Assembly (NCBI RefSeq): GCF_900637865.1
Contig: NZ_LR134438.1
Coordinates: forward strand, 1 to 63,633
DNA: 63,633 nucleotides
Direction: 5' to 3'
DNA from: Legionella adelaidensis
GTDB taxonomy: Bacteria; Pseudomonadota; Gammaproteobacteria; Legionellales; Legionellaceae
A program made the position numbers and the translations under genes. Positions 48,425-60,018 of this stretch are shown here, one piece after another; within the stretch, counting starts at the first letter, position 1; every line of letters begins with the position of its first letter. The notes under the pieces are model-generated. The model saw nothing but the letters and a program-made list of their open reading frames with translations. It was not told where the DNA came from and ran no database searches.

Positions 48425-49717
48425 TCAACCCCCAACACTATTAATTCCTTCCCTGCGTAAAGTACGGTGTAATAACTGGGTATAAATAGGAGCATTTTTA
48501 GCCAACTGCACTACGGTTGTTGAAGTCAGGCAAGTAATCATCAATGGTAAGATAAGAAAATAGTTTTGCGTCATTTCCACAACTAAAATAATCCCGGTAA
48601 TCGGGGCTCTTACAGCAGCTGAAAATAATGCTCCCATACCAGCAACTGCAAACATACCAGGGTTAATAGTGGGATCTAACCAACTAAAAAACACCGAGCA
48701 AACAGTTCCCATCAAAGTGCCCATGGCAAGCATAGGGGCAAAGAACCCGCCTGGAACTGCAGTGTTATAACTCAACAAGGTTGCAATAAACCGAACAACT
48801 AAAACAATAGCTAAAAAGGTGGTTGCAGGGGTAATGGTTAAGGCGCGCTCAATTATTTCGTACCCCCCTCCTACCGTTTCCGGATAATAAACCGCCAAGC
48901 TGCCTACCAATAATCCTACCATTAACACAAACACATCATGGAATCGAGGGCTGAGTTTGTCCATGATAGATAACGATTTCATTAAGGAACTATTAAACAG
49001 TAACCCGGCAAATCCAACAATAATTCCGAAAATAAAAAAATAGATCAGCTGCTGAAGCGGAGGAAAATTAAAGATTTCCATGGAAATAGCAGGCTTGGCT
49101 CCTATGATCAAGTCACTTGCAATGGTAGAAAACACTGTGGCAATGGCCACGGACTTAAAATTAGTAAAAGAGAAATTAAATTCATTACGCATTTCTTCCA
49201 ATACAAATAATACCCCAGCCAATGGCGCATTAAATGCGGCGGCAAGACCTGCAGCAGCACCCGCAGCAATTAAAGTATCACGCCTCTTTCGGTTCATCCG
49301 AAACCACTCCCCTAGCATCTCCCCTAAATTTCCACCGATTTGAATGGTTGGTCCTTCGCGTCCAAGCACCATCTTGGCAGAAATAGCCAACATCCCCCCG
49401 ATAAATTTTACAGGCAGCAGTCTTCGCCAAAAAATGGGGCGTTGATGCAATAGGGTACCTTCAATCTCTTGCACCCCACTTCCTGACGCTTCACTGGCTC
49501 CCCACTTCACTAATAACCAGGCGATATAAACTAAAATCATAGAGGATAATGCAGAAGAGACGACAATGGGAACGCCATATCCCTGCCAAAAATCAAACCA
49601 GGCCCGTAAAGTAGAAGTTAAACCATTAATGGATAGTTGTAGCAAAGAACCTATTATTCCTACCAGTAAACCAAGAAGTATAGATAAACCATAAAGAATT
49701 AATATTTTTTTACGCAT
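48425..49717 (-). CDS. CLC-family chloride channel/antiporter
   Basis: The 430-residue membrane protein has the CLC motif GREGPTIQIGGNLGE, holding the gating Glu, and SGSGVQEIEG near residue 80 in place of the usual GSGIP, so the anion-coordinating segment is altered. PGGFFAPMLAMGTLMG is the third CLC signature. It would exchange chloride or another anion for protons across the inner membrane. It overlaps the trpEG gene by 8 bases. Cytoplasmic CBS domains are absent. Confidence 0.9.
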   Translation of the reverse strand: MRKKILILYGLSILLGLLVGIIGSLLQLSINGLTSTLRAWFDFWQGYGVPIVVSSALSSMILVYIAWLLVKWGASEASGSGVQEIEGTLLHQRPIFWRRLLPVKFIGGMLAISAKMVLGREGPTIQIGGNLGEMLGEWFRMNRKRRDTLIAAGAAAGLAAAFNAPLAGVLFVLEEMRNEFNFSFTNFKSVAIATVFSTIASDLIIGAKPAISMEIFNFPPLQQLIYFFIFGIIVGFAGLLFNSSLMKSLSIMDKLSPRFHDVFVLMVGLLVGSLAVYYPETVGGGYEIIERALTITPATTFLAIVLVVRFIATLLSYNTAVPGGFFAPMLAMGTLMGTVCSVFFSWLDPTINPGMFAVAGMGALFSAAVRAPITGIILVVEMTQNYFLILPLMITCLTSTTVVQLAKNAPIYTQLLHRTLRREGINSVGG

Positions 49718-51851
49718 GATTAGTAATCAACCGCATCATATTGTTAATTATTTTCAAACCCACATTATTATGTAAGCTTAAAATGGTTTCCGGATGAAAT
49801 TGCACCGCATGAATTGGCAAGCTTTTGTGCGAAATAGCCATAATAATTCCATCTTCACTTTCTGCAGTGGTAATTAATTCCGTTGGCAACTTTTTCTTTA
49901 TTGCGTACAAGGAGTGATACCGTCCAGCAGTAAAAGACTTGCCTAACCCACTGAATAAGTTATGGTCTTGCATTACTTTGATGGTTGAAGGTTTCCCATG
50001 CATAGGATAAGGAAGTATTGCTAACTCTCCACCGAAATACTCCACGATGGCTTGTAACCCTAAACATACGCCGAAAATAGGAATTTTTTTCTTTAAAACT
50101 TCAGTGATCGTTTGTTGTAAATTAAAATCATTGGGCCGTCCTGGGCCAGGAGACAATACTATCAGATCAGGTTGGTGAAGAGTCAGATAGGTGCAAGCTA
50201 AATCATAACGGATAGTTATTACCTCGGCCCCCGTTTGTCTAAAATAGTTTGCCAATGTATGGACAAAAGAGTCCTGGTGATCAATTAATAAAATTTTCTT
50301 GTCTTGGCCATAATGGGGAAGACTATCTATGTTTAACGCATTATTATTAGGCTCATTTAATATTTCAAGGAATGCAGAAGCTTTTAGTCGAGTCTCCTCT
50401 TCCTCAGCTTCGGGAATTGAATCATATAATAATGTTGCACCGACACGGATACTGGCAATTCCATTATTAATGTGAAAAGTGCGCAATATTAAACCGGTGT
50501 TTAAATCACCATTAAAGCCAAACCAACCTACTGCACCTCCGTACCATTGACGAGGAGATTTTTCTTGCTCTTCTATGTACTGCATTGCCCATAATTTTGG
50601 AGCACCTGTTACAGTAACCACCCACATATGCGTTAAGAATGCATCAACCGCATCAAACCCTTCCCGTAATTGCCCTTCTACATGATCCACGGTATGAATT
50701 ACCCGGGAATACATTTCAATTTGCCTTCTCCCAATAACTTTCACACTCCCTGCTTCGCAGATACGCGATTTATCGTTGCGATCCACATCAGTACACATAG
50801 TCAGCTCGGAAGCTTCTTTTGCGGAGGTAAGCAATTCTTGAATGTGAAGAGCATCTTCAATAGCATCTTTACCGCGTTTTATGGTTCCTGAAATAGGGCA
50901 GGTTTCGACGCGTTTTCCTTGAACCCGAACATACATTTCAGGCGAAGCACCTACTAAATACTCCCCTTTTCCTAAATTGATAAAAAATCCATAGGGCGAA
51001 GGGTTTTTCGCTTTCATTTGCTTAAAAATATGAGAAGGGGTTTGCGGACAAAATAAATGAAAAGTTTGACTTAAAACAACCTCAAACAAATCCCCTTGCA
51101 CAAATCGCTCTTTCGTTTTTTCTACCAAAGCAGCATATTCACCTTGTGCAAATTCCGCATTAATATCCGGTTTGTTCGCCGCAACATAAGGGGAATTATC
51201 ACCTTTACGTTTTAAACCGCCGGTTGAAAGGTTTTCATAGAAAAAATCATATCGGCGAATAAAAGCTTCCTCTTTTCTATGATCGACCACGTAGATTTCG
51301 TCGGGTAAATAAAGAATTATCTCTTGCTGAGTTATTTCTCTTTCTTGATATAACTTTAGTTTTTCAAACTGAAAAATTAAATCATAGCCAAAAGCACCAT
51401 AGATGCCTAAATAAGATTCTTCGGCAGAATAAAAAAACTGCAATATTTTTCTAATAACGCTAAAAACCGAAGGTTGATGACTCCGCTCTTCCTCGCTGAA
51501 AAAAGTCTCTGTGCGAGTGATTTTAATATGGGTTGTTGTCCCATTAGTCTGATTAACTATGAAATCATCAACAGTATGTAATTCATTTGTAATAATAGAT
51601 AGGAGTACAGCACCACGCTCATTAAGAGCACTCATAATGACAGCATTCGACTGACAGGTCAGCATTAAAGGCGGGTTATAAAATCCTATGTCCCAGCAGG
51701 TATATCTACCAGGATAATCATAACTAGAAGCAAAAATTGCGCCACGATGACTGTCCAATTGCTCTACGACCGACTCAATAGCCTCTTTATAAGGTATTGA
51801 CTCTTCATTATATTGAATCTTAACTCCACCCGTTGTTTTATAATCGCGCAT
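49710..51851 (-). CDS. trpEG: Fused anthranilate synthase, TrpE-TrpG
   Basis: The 713-residue protein joins a chorismate-utilising domain and a glutamine amidotransferase. The first has GDLFEVVLSQTFHL, CPISGTIKRG and ELTMCTDVDRNDKSRICEAG. The second, from about residue 520, has LLIDHQDSFVHTLANYFRQT, FGVCLGLQAIVEYFGG (catalytic Cys) and HAVQFHPETIL. This fused form is known from rhizobia and some other bacteria. It makes anthranilate from chorismate and glutamine. It stands away from other trp genes; no Trp-rich leader peptide was seen. A phenazine-type (PhzE) relative is less likely. Confidence 0.88.
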   Translation of the reverse strand: MRDYKTTGGVKIQYNEESIPYKEAIESVVEQLDSHRGAIFASSYDYPGRYTCWDIGFYNPPLMLTCQSNAVIMSALNERGAVLLSIITNELHTVDDFIVNQTNGTTTHIKITRTETFFSEEERSHQPSVFSVIRKILQFFYSAEESYLGIYGAFGYDLIFQFEKLKLYQEREITQQEIILYLPDEIYVVDHRKEEAFIRRYDFFYENLSTGGLKRKGDNSPYVAANKPDINAEFAQGEYAALVEKTKERFVQGDLFEVVLSQTFHLFCPQTPSHIFKQMKAKNPSPYGFFINLGKGEYLVGASPEMYVRVQGKRVETCPISGTIKRGKDAIEDALHIQELLTSAKEASELTMCTDVDRNDKSRICEAGSVKVIGRRQIEMYSRVIHTVDHVEGQLREGFDAVDAFLTHMWVVTVTGAPKLWAMQYIEEQEKSPRQWYGGAVGWFGFNGDLNTGLILRTFHINNGIASIRVGATLLYDSIPEAEEEETRLKASAFLEILNEPNNNALNIDSLPHYGQDKKILLIDHQDSFVHTLANYFRQTGAEVITIRYDLACTYLTLHQPDLIVLSPGPGRPNDFNLQQTITEVLKKKIPIFGVCLGLQAIVEYFGGELAILPYPMHGKPSTIKVMQDHNLFSGLGKSFTAGRYHSLYAIKKKLPTELITTAESEDGIIMAISHKSLPIHAVQFHPETILSLHNNVGLKIINNMMRLITNHA

Positions 51852-51966
51852 TCTTTTTCTTACTGAGGAAACATCTATGTATACTCGGGTATATTTAGCA
51901 TTGTCTTACAAAAAAAGCTATATACAACGGCATTAGAAAAAATCATTAAATAAAAAACAAACAACG

Positions 51967-51995
51967 TTTAGAATTAAAGTACAACCCGCTATAAT
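51967..51995 (+). promoter_or_regulatory. Promoter of the DUF763 gene
   Basis: TTTAGA (51967-51972), a 17-base spacer and a perfect TATAAT (51990-51995) predict a start near 52002, a short leader before the ATG at 52024. Confidence 0.55.
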
Positions 51996-52023
51996 TTACT
52001 AATCCAACCTTTTAGAAAAAACA

Positions 52024-53259
52024 ATGGCACAAAAAACAGGAAGCGCTAACTTGCCCTTACATTATGGCCATGTTCCTCCGTGGTTAGCTGAGCGCATGGC
52101 CAAATTGGGCGCCGTCATGAGCCAAGCTATTATTCATCATTATGGGCGCGATGAGTTTTTGCGCCGTTTGGCCCACCCTTTTTGGTTTCAATCGTTTGGC
52201 GCGGTGATGGGGATGGATTGGCATTCTTCAGGGATCACTACCAGTGTTATTGGAGCGCTTAAGCGTGGTTTAGCTCCCCTGTCTAAAGAGTTAGGTGTTC
52301 ATGTTTGTGGCGGAAGAGGTAAATACTCACGTCAAACCCCTCACGAGCTTGTGGATATAGGTTCCCGAGTGGGTTTTGACGGCCAACAACTTGCACAAGC
52401 AAGCCGCCTTGTAGCTAAAGTAGATAGTGCGGCGGTACAAGACGGGTTTGATCTTTACTTACATGGTTTTATTGTAACTGATGAGGGGAAATGGACAGTA
52501 ATTCAGCAAGGCATGAATACTATTAATAAACAAGCGCGTCGATACCATTGGTTATCGGAAGGTTTAGAAAGTTTTATCGATGCACCTCATGCTGCTATAG
52601 AAGGGCGACAGCAAGGCCATATTATTAATCTTACTGATCAACACGCTCAAATCTCACGCGCAAAACAAATTGAGTTACTGAAAAAATGTTCTCCTGAACA
52701 TATTGTTACAGTGGTATCAAAACACCAAAGTAATCCAATAAAATTAACTAGCCCCAATCAGGAACAACTACAAATCCCCCATCTCGATATGCCTGCGCAT
52801 CATGAGGTTAGAGCGGAAAATATTTCCTTACGACGCCTGCATGGAAATATCGCCGCCGCTATTGATAATGGTCCAAAAGATTTTCCAGAGCTTCTTTTAA
52901 CCCCCGGTGTAGGCCCAAGAACTATCCTTGCCTTAGCACTGGTAGCCGAAGTCATCCACGGAGCCCCCTATCGATTCTCTGATCCTGCCCGCTTCTCTAT
53001 AGCCCACGGAGGAAAAGACCGCCATCCCTTCCCTGTTCCCATTAAAGTTTACGATGAAACCATCCATGTATTAAAAAATGCCGTGCAAAAAGCAAAATTC
53101 GGCCAAAGCGAAAAGTTGGAAGCAATTAAGCGATTAGATAAACAAGCACGCGCATTAGAGCAACACATCATTAGTGGCCCGAGCACGGAAGAAATTATTG
53201 CCCATGAAAAAGCGGTTTCACGATTATATGGTGGTAGAAGCGTGTTTGGTATAGAGTAG
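52024..53259 (+). CDS. DUF763 family protein
   Basis: The 411-residue protein matches DUF763 from its first residues (TGSANLPLHYGHVPPWLAERMAKL). It has RLAHPFWFQSFGAVMGMDWH, conserved HVCGGRGKYSRQTPHEL, and a helix-hairpin-helix-like segment near residue 300 (LLTPGVGPRTILALAL), which suggests nucleic-acid contact. The family is known mainly from archaea and thermophilic bacteria and has no settled function. It is monocistronic, with its own promoter, and has no related neighbours. Transfer from another lineage is plausible. Confidence 0.85.
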   Translation: MAQKTGSANLPLHYGHVPPWLAERMAKLGAVMSQAIIHHYGRDEFLRRLAHPFWFQSFGAVMGMDWHSSGITTSVIGALKRGLAPLSKELGVHVCGGRGKYSRQTPHELVDIGSRVGFDGQQLAQASRLVAKVDSAAVQDGFDLYLHGFIVTDEGKWTVIQQGMNTINKQARRYHWLSEGLESFIDAPHAAIEGRQQGHIINLTDQHAQISRAKQIELLKKCSPEHIVTVVSKHQSNPIKLTSPNQEQLQIPHLDMPAHHEVRAENISLRRLHGNIAAAIDNGPKDFPELLLTPGVGPRTILALALVAEVIHGAPYRFSDPARFSIAHGGKDRHPFPVPIKVYDETIHVLKNAVQKAKFGQSEKLEAIKRLDKQARALEQHIISGPSTEEIIAHEKAVSRLYGGRSVFGIE

Positions 53260-53450
53260 ATTTTCAAAATACTCGGCTACTCTGGGAATTTCTTGATTAT
53301 GCTATGAAGCTACTTAACATGTCATACGCTGGATTCTAGCTCATGCAATATTTTCTGACGATGTACAAATGCTTTCTTATCTCTAGAGTTTAAGGCGATG
53401 TTTTTAAGCCACAATATGGGTATTTTGTAATTAATTTTGCAGAATTTGCA

Positions 53451-54788
53451 TTATCCTACATGCCTCGGATCAAACGCATCCCTCACCGCATCTGCGAAAA
53501 GATTACTGGCGAGAACCAGGATAAACATGAAAATAAAGGCGGCGGTCATAGGCCACCAGACTATGGGCTCCCTGGCTAGCTCAAGTCTTGCGGCATTGAT
53601 CATATTTCCCCAACTGATAGTTAAGGGAGAGACCCCTACTCCTACATAAGATAAGACAGCTTCTGCCAAAACTAGAAAACTAAAGTCCAGAACTACGGTA
53701 ATAACCACTATATGCATGACGTTGGGAAGCAGGTGTTTAAAAATTATTTTAAAGGAGCGGCTACCTAACGCTTTTGCGGCCAGGATAAAGTCAATTTCTC
53801 TTAATTTAAGTGTTTCAGCACGTAACAATCTGCATAAACTAGTCCAACTGGTTACCCCCAAAATAATACAAAGCGCTAACAAACGCGCGTCTGCACTTTG
53901 CGTTAGGGTCGTGAATTGATCGGGGTGATTAGCAATATAGGTTTGCATGGATAAGACCGAAGCAGTAATTAATAATACCCCTGGAATAGAGCTTAAAGTG
54001 GTATATATGTATTGAATAATGTCATCAACGATACCGCCAAAATAACCGGCGGCAATTCCTAACAACAATGCCAGAGGCATCATAAATAAAGTAGTTAGAA
54101 TGCCAATTACGAGCCCAGTGCGGATACTTTTAACTGTTTGATAAAAAATATCCTGCCCTATTTTCCCCGTACCAAACAAATGCAATTCACGGGAAATAAA
54201 ATAACAGCTCAATAAGATGAATAAAATCATTCCGAATGTGATTAAAGCACTCAGTGCCCCAGCGCTGGGTCTAAATACGAAAATACTTTTTCGAATTTTG
54301 AAAGAGAACACATGCAAGAGCCAAACTAATACAGTTAGAAATACACTTAAAATAAATACTTTTATAATGGTGTGCAGCAGAAATATTCTCACTGCAGCAG
54401 ACGATTGAAGTCTTTTATCAGGGTATTGCAAGCGGGGGTATACCTGCTCTACTGTTCCTTCTTTTATCACAGCCTCTGTACTAAAAGAATGTAAAGCAAG
54501 AGGGGCAGAGTAAGTGTTTTCATATTGTTCATCAAGAGGGGATAGCAAGCAATCCAGAAGCGAGGCGGCAATCTCCCCCTGCTTGTTTTTTATATGTATG
54601 GAATCTAAAACTCCAATTGCTAAAAAACACAGTAATATTATCGCTGAGCTCACAGCAATGGGCTTTCTAAAAATTGCTTGGAAAGCGCGGCGGTTATGTT
54701 CTTTATTAAAACTTTTTATAATCAGTGTAAATGCAATGAGTAACACTAATAAGAAAAAGCGATCCGTCCATAGAAATCCAATGTTCAT
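53451..54788 (-). CDS. Peptide-type ABC transporter permease, OppC/DppC-like
   Basis: The 445-residue permease is longer than usual. Residues 1-160 carry extra membrane segments and a periplasmic loop, before the usual OppC core with LLLGIAAGYFGGIVDDIIQYI and the EAA loop (FILAAKALGSRSFKIIFKHLLPN). It pairs with the OppB-like gene that overlaps its start. No ATPase genes follow; 190 bases of unassigned DNA separate it from the DUF763 gene. Confidence 0.88.
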   Translation of the reverse strand: MNIGFLWTDRFFLLVLLIAFTLIIKSFNKEHNRRAFQAIFRKPIAVSSAIILLCFLAIGVLDSIHIKNKQGEIAASLLDCLLSPLDEQYENTYSAPLALHSFSTEAVIKEGTVEQVYPRLQYPDKRLQSSAAVRIFLLHTIIKVFILSVFLTVLVWLLHVFSFKIRKSIFVFRPSAGALSALITFGMILFILLSCYFISRELHLFGTGKIGQDIFYQTVKSIRTGLVIGILTTLFMMPLALLLGIAAGYFGGIVDDIIQYIYTTLSSIPGVLLITASVLSMQTYIANHPDQFTTLTQSADARLLALCIILGVTSWTSLCRLLRAETLKLREIDFILAAKALGSRSFKIIFKHLLPNVMHIVVITVVLDFSFLVLAEAVLSYVGVGVSPLTISWGNMINAARLELAREPIVWWPMTAAFIFMFILVLASNLFADAVRDAFDPRHVG

Positions 54789-55762
54789 GATAATCTAACT
54801 CGTGGGTCCACTAAAGTATAGGAAATATCTGTTAAAATGAGCCCAATGATATATAAAATCGAACCAAGAAATACCATCGCCCTCACAATAGCAAAATCTT
54901 GCTGTTGGATTGCATCAATTGTATAACTTCCTAAACCCGGCACGCCAAAAAATGATTCGAAAACTAAACTGCCCATAAATAACGAGGGAATAATGACAAC
55001 TACTCCCGTCAAAATAGGTAACATGGCATTTTTCAAAATATGCCTAAATAAAACACGCGTCTCGGATAAACCTTTTGCCCGCGCAGTTTTTACATAGTCT
55101 TTATTCATTTCCTCTAAAAAAAGGGTTCTATACCATCGGCTTCCACTTCCCATCCCGCTAAAAACAGCGACAATAACAGGGAGAAGAAGAAATTTAAAAC
55201 TTTGTAAGCCCTCATCGTAGCCAGAAATTGGAACCAATCGTAGAACTATCCCAAACAAATATTGCCCGCCAATAATATAAAACATGGTAGAGATGGACAT
55301 CAGTACAATACAAAATATTACTCCACTTAAATCCAGATAAGTGCCTCTAAAAAAAGCCATTAACATGGCAAAAAGAATATCCACTATCATCCCTAGTAAC
55401 AAAACAGGAAGCGCTATAGCAAGGCTCGGCCACATGCGATGCGAAATATCGTAACTAATGTCTCTACCCGCATCAGATACACCAAAGTCAAAAGTAAATA
55501 GCAATAAAGATTTTTGGAAAAATAAGGTTTGCGTGAATTTCCCAAAACCTTCTTTTTCTCCATTAAAAAAAAGTGGTAAATCATACCCTCTTTGCTCTTT
55601 CCACTGGGCTATAGCATCTTCTTGCACATGTTTTTGACCCAATTGCATACGGGCCATGTCATCCGGCGAATTCACCATAAAGAATAAAGCAAAAGTTAAA
55701 ATATTAATTCCTAACAAGATAGGAATCGCATACAAAATTCGCCGCAACAAATAATAAGTCAT
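54785..55762 (-). CDS. Peptide-type ABC transporter permease, OppB/DppB-like
   Basis: The 325-residue permease begins MTYYLLRRILYAIPILLGINILTF-like, the usual OppB start, and has YVKTARAKGLSETRVLFRHI (EAA loop) and the end DISYTLVDPRVRL. Substrate is probably an oligopeptide or similar. It overlaps the upstream binding-protein gene and the downstream OppC-like gene by four bases each. Confidence 0.9.
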   Translation of the reverse strand: MTYYLLRRILYAIPILLGINILTFALFFMVNSPDDMARMQLGQKHVQEDAIAQWKEQRGYDLPLFFNGEKEGFGKFTQTLFFQKSLLLFTFDFGVSDAGRDISYDISHRMWPSLAIALPVLLLGMIVDILFAMLMAFFRGTYLDLSGVIFCIVLMSISTMFYIIGGQYLFGIVLRLVPISGYDEGLQSFKFLLLPVIVAVFSGMGSGSRWYRTLFLEEMNKDYVKTARAKGLSETRVLFRHILKNAMLPILTGVVVIIPSLFMGSLVFESFFGVPGLGSYTIDAIQQQDFAIVRAMVFLGSILYIIGLILTDISYTLVDPRVRLS

Positions 55763-57921
55763 ACTGAAAATCTCGCCGCTTTATCTTGTTGTTTTTTATA
55801 ATAAGCAAAAACAAAAGGGAGTAATAGCAACAGTAAAATTAATACCACCAACCCGATGGGCCAAAATATAGGTTTATTCCATTGCTCTCGTAATTGATTA
55901 CGTAAAGAAACATCTATGCCCAAATACTTTAAGGTGCTCGTTGAAATGGTATTGGGTTTTACGGGGGAAACCCACTGTTGGCTGAGAGTTAGGCTCTCGG
56001 AATTTATCCCCCAAATCCAGGGGGCATCGCGGCGCACGATTGCAATCATTTTATCAATAATTGCCTCGCGCTGGGCATCATTATTGCGATTTTTCATTAA
56101 GTTGAACAATCTATCATATTCAGCGTTCTGATAATTAGCTGCATTTTCACCGCCATTGCCCACCTTCTTGTTAGGACCATAAAGCAAGAATAAAAAATTC
56201 TCCGGATCAGGATAATCAGCATTCCACCCCCAGCTAAAAATTTGCGCATTGCCACTGCGCATTTTTTCTTGAAAACGGTTGTAAAGTGTTGCCCGAATAT
56301 TTAAGTGAATCCCTAACTTTGCAAACTGTTTACGCATCCAGTTTAGCTGTTCTTTATCATCTGGACCACCGGTTGCTGGAACATCATAGTTGAGAATGAG
56401 GGGACTCCGGGTCCGGGGGTCTATTCCATTAGGATAACCGGCAGCAATCATCAATTTTTTAGCATCTTCAATAGAGCGTCTTTTTGGATTTTTACCATCC
56501 CAGGTGTATACGTAAGAGTTAATACCCCCCTTTCCTTCGCGATAGCCAAAAATCCCTGGCGGTAAAGGGCTTTGTGCAACTTTTCCCCGACCATTAAAAA
56601 AAATAGCGATATTTTCGTCAAAGTCTACTGCAATAGAAATGGCCTGGCGCAATTTCCTCGCTCTTTCTGATTTTCCTCCCACTACGGGATCTAACATATT
56701 AAATCCCATATAAAAGGTGGAGGGGTCCGTGGTTTTTATTAACTTTAGTCCTTTTTTACGCATTTCCGGGGTCAAGGCAAGCTCACCGGATTGCGTAATT
56801 TTAATGGCTTGATCAAAACTATCTGCACCTATTCCAGATAAATCATAATACCCTTGCAAAAATTTATTCCAACGTGGGATAGACTCTTTCTCTAACGTGT
56901 AAATGGCACGTGCAATTAAGGGAAGTCGTTCTCCTCTATAGGTTAAATATCCCGCTTTTTCATCGTCAGGCGTTCCACTTGTGGGAAAAAATACCTCACG
57001 AAAATTAGGATTTTTATCCAATACCATGCGGCTATTCGGATTATTTTCTGAAAGCATGAAGGGGCCCGTACCTACCGGATACCAGCCAAAATCCAGATTT
57101 TTATCATCCATATCGGGTTCTGTATAAAATCGATCGGCCTCCCAGGGAACGGGAGCAAAAAAAGGCATGGCTAACCAGAATAAGAATTGTGTATACTGGC
57201 CCTTAATAGTTATTTCAAATGCATAATCATCTAGTTTATGTACCCCTCTTAAGGGATACTGGCGTAAATCTATAAATCCTTTTTGCCCAGCTGGTAAACT
57301 TTTCCCAAACTCGGCAAAACCATCTATATATTCACTCATTAATCCATAGATAGGTGAGTTAATAGCAGGATTTGCCAAGCGTTTTATTTCATAGATATAA
57401 TCGTCTGCAACTAATTCCCGTGTTCCCGTATACTTAAAATCCGACAAATCGCTAATGTCATTTTCTTCCAAATAATCAGGCGCTAGATTTTGATAACGGA
57501 AATTACCTTGCTCATCCTTAGCAAATGCAGGGTGGGGTTGAAATAAGATGCCGGGTTGGAGGTAAATGGTATACTTTGTATAGGCAATTTTCCCATTACC
57601 ATTTCCTAAAATTTGCTCACCTTTTTGATTATAAAAAGTGATTTCAGGCATTTTTCTAGCAGTAAGTGGAATGAGTTTATAAGGCCGAGCCAAATAATCG
57701 TACTGCAAAACAGGCTCATAGATCTGATTAATGAACTGATACTCATTAGAGGAGTATGATTTTGCGGGATCGAGTGTTTTGGGTTGTTCGTTAAAAGAAG
57801 TGTAATAAATTTTTTCATTCTTCTCACTCTCGGGATAGGGATTATTTAAAACCCAGCGAGCATGCGTAATGGTACTCACCAACCCAAGAAAAAATACTAA
57901 TAAAAATCCATTTTTTTTCAT
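55759..57921 (-). CDS. Peptide-type solute-binding protein with C-terminal membrane anchor
   Basis: The 720-residue SBP_bac_5 protein has a signal peptide (GFLLVFFLGLVSTITHA) and family motifs (QPKTLDPAKSYSSNEYQFI, RKLRQAISIAVDFDENIAIF, IFSWGWNADYPDPENFLFLL). It is larger than DppA/OppA and ends with a membrane segment (WPIGLVVLILLLLLLPFVFA) and a basic tail. Binding proteins are normally soluble or lipid-anchored, so a C-terminal anchor is unusual. It starts 16 bases after ligA. Confidence 0.88.
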   Translation of the reverse strand: MKKNGFLLVFFLGLVSTITHARWVLNNPYPESEKNEKIYYTSFNEQPKTLDPAKSYSSNEYQFINQIYEPVLQYDYLARPYKLIPLTARKMPEITFYNQKGEQILGNGNGKIAYTKYTIYLQPGILFQPHPAFAKDEQGNFRYQNLAPDYLEENDISDLSDFKYTGTRELVADDYIYEIKRLANPAINSPIYGLMSEYIDGFAEFGKSLPAGQKGFIDLRQYPLRGVHKLDDYAFEITIKGQYTQFLFWLAMPFFAPVPWEADRFYTEPDMDDKNLDFGWYPVGTGPFMLSENNPNSRMVLDKNPNFREVFFPTSGTPDDEKAGYLTYRGERLPLIARAIYTLEKESIPRWNKFLQGYYDLSGIGADSFDQAIKITQSGELALTPEMRKKGLKLIKTTDPSTFYMGFNMLDPVVGGKSERARKLRQAISIAVDFDENIAIFFNGRGKVAQSPLPPGIFGYREGKGGINSYVYTWDGKNPKRRSIEDAKKLMIAAGYPNGIDPRTRSPLILNYDVPATGGPDDKEQLNWMRKQFAKLGIHLNIRATLYNRFQEKMRSGNAQIFSWGWNADYPDPENFLFLLYGPNKKVGNGGENAANYQNAEYDRLFNLMKNRNNDAQREAIIDKMIAIVRRDAPWIWGINSESLTLSQQWVSPVKPNTISTSTLKYLGIDVSLRNQLREQWNKPIFWPIGLVVLILLLLLLPFVFAYYKKQQDKAARFSV

Positions 57922-57937
57922 CTGAACCTTTAAGAAA

Positions 57938-59980
<2,043 letters not shown>

Positions 59981-60018
59981 CTAGTATATACTGTCTTCTT
60001 CAATATATAACAAGGGAA

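Noticed and set aside
51852-52023. Tryptophan attenuator before trpEG
   Set aside because: No short frame with tandem Trp codons or mutually exclusive hairpins was found on the minus strand.
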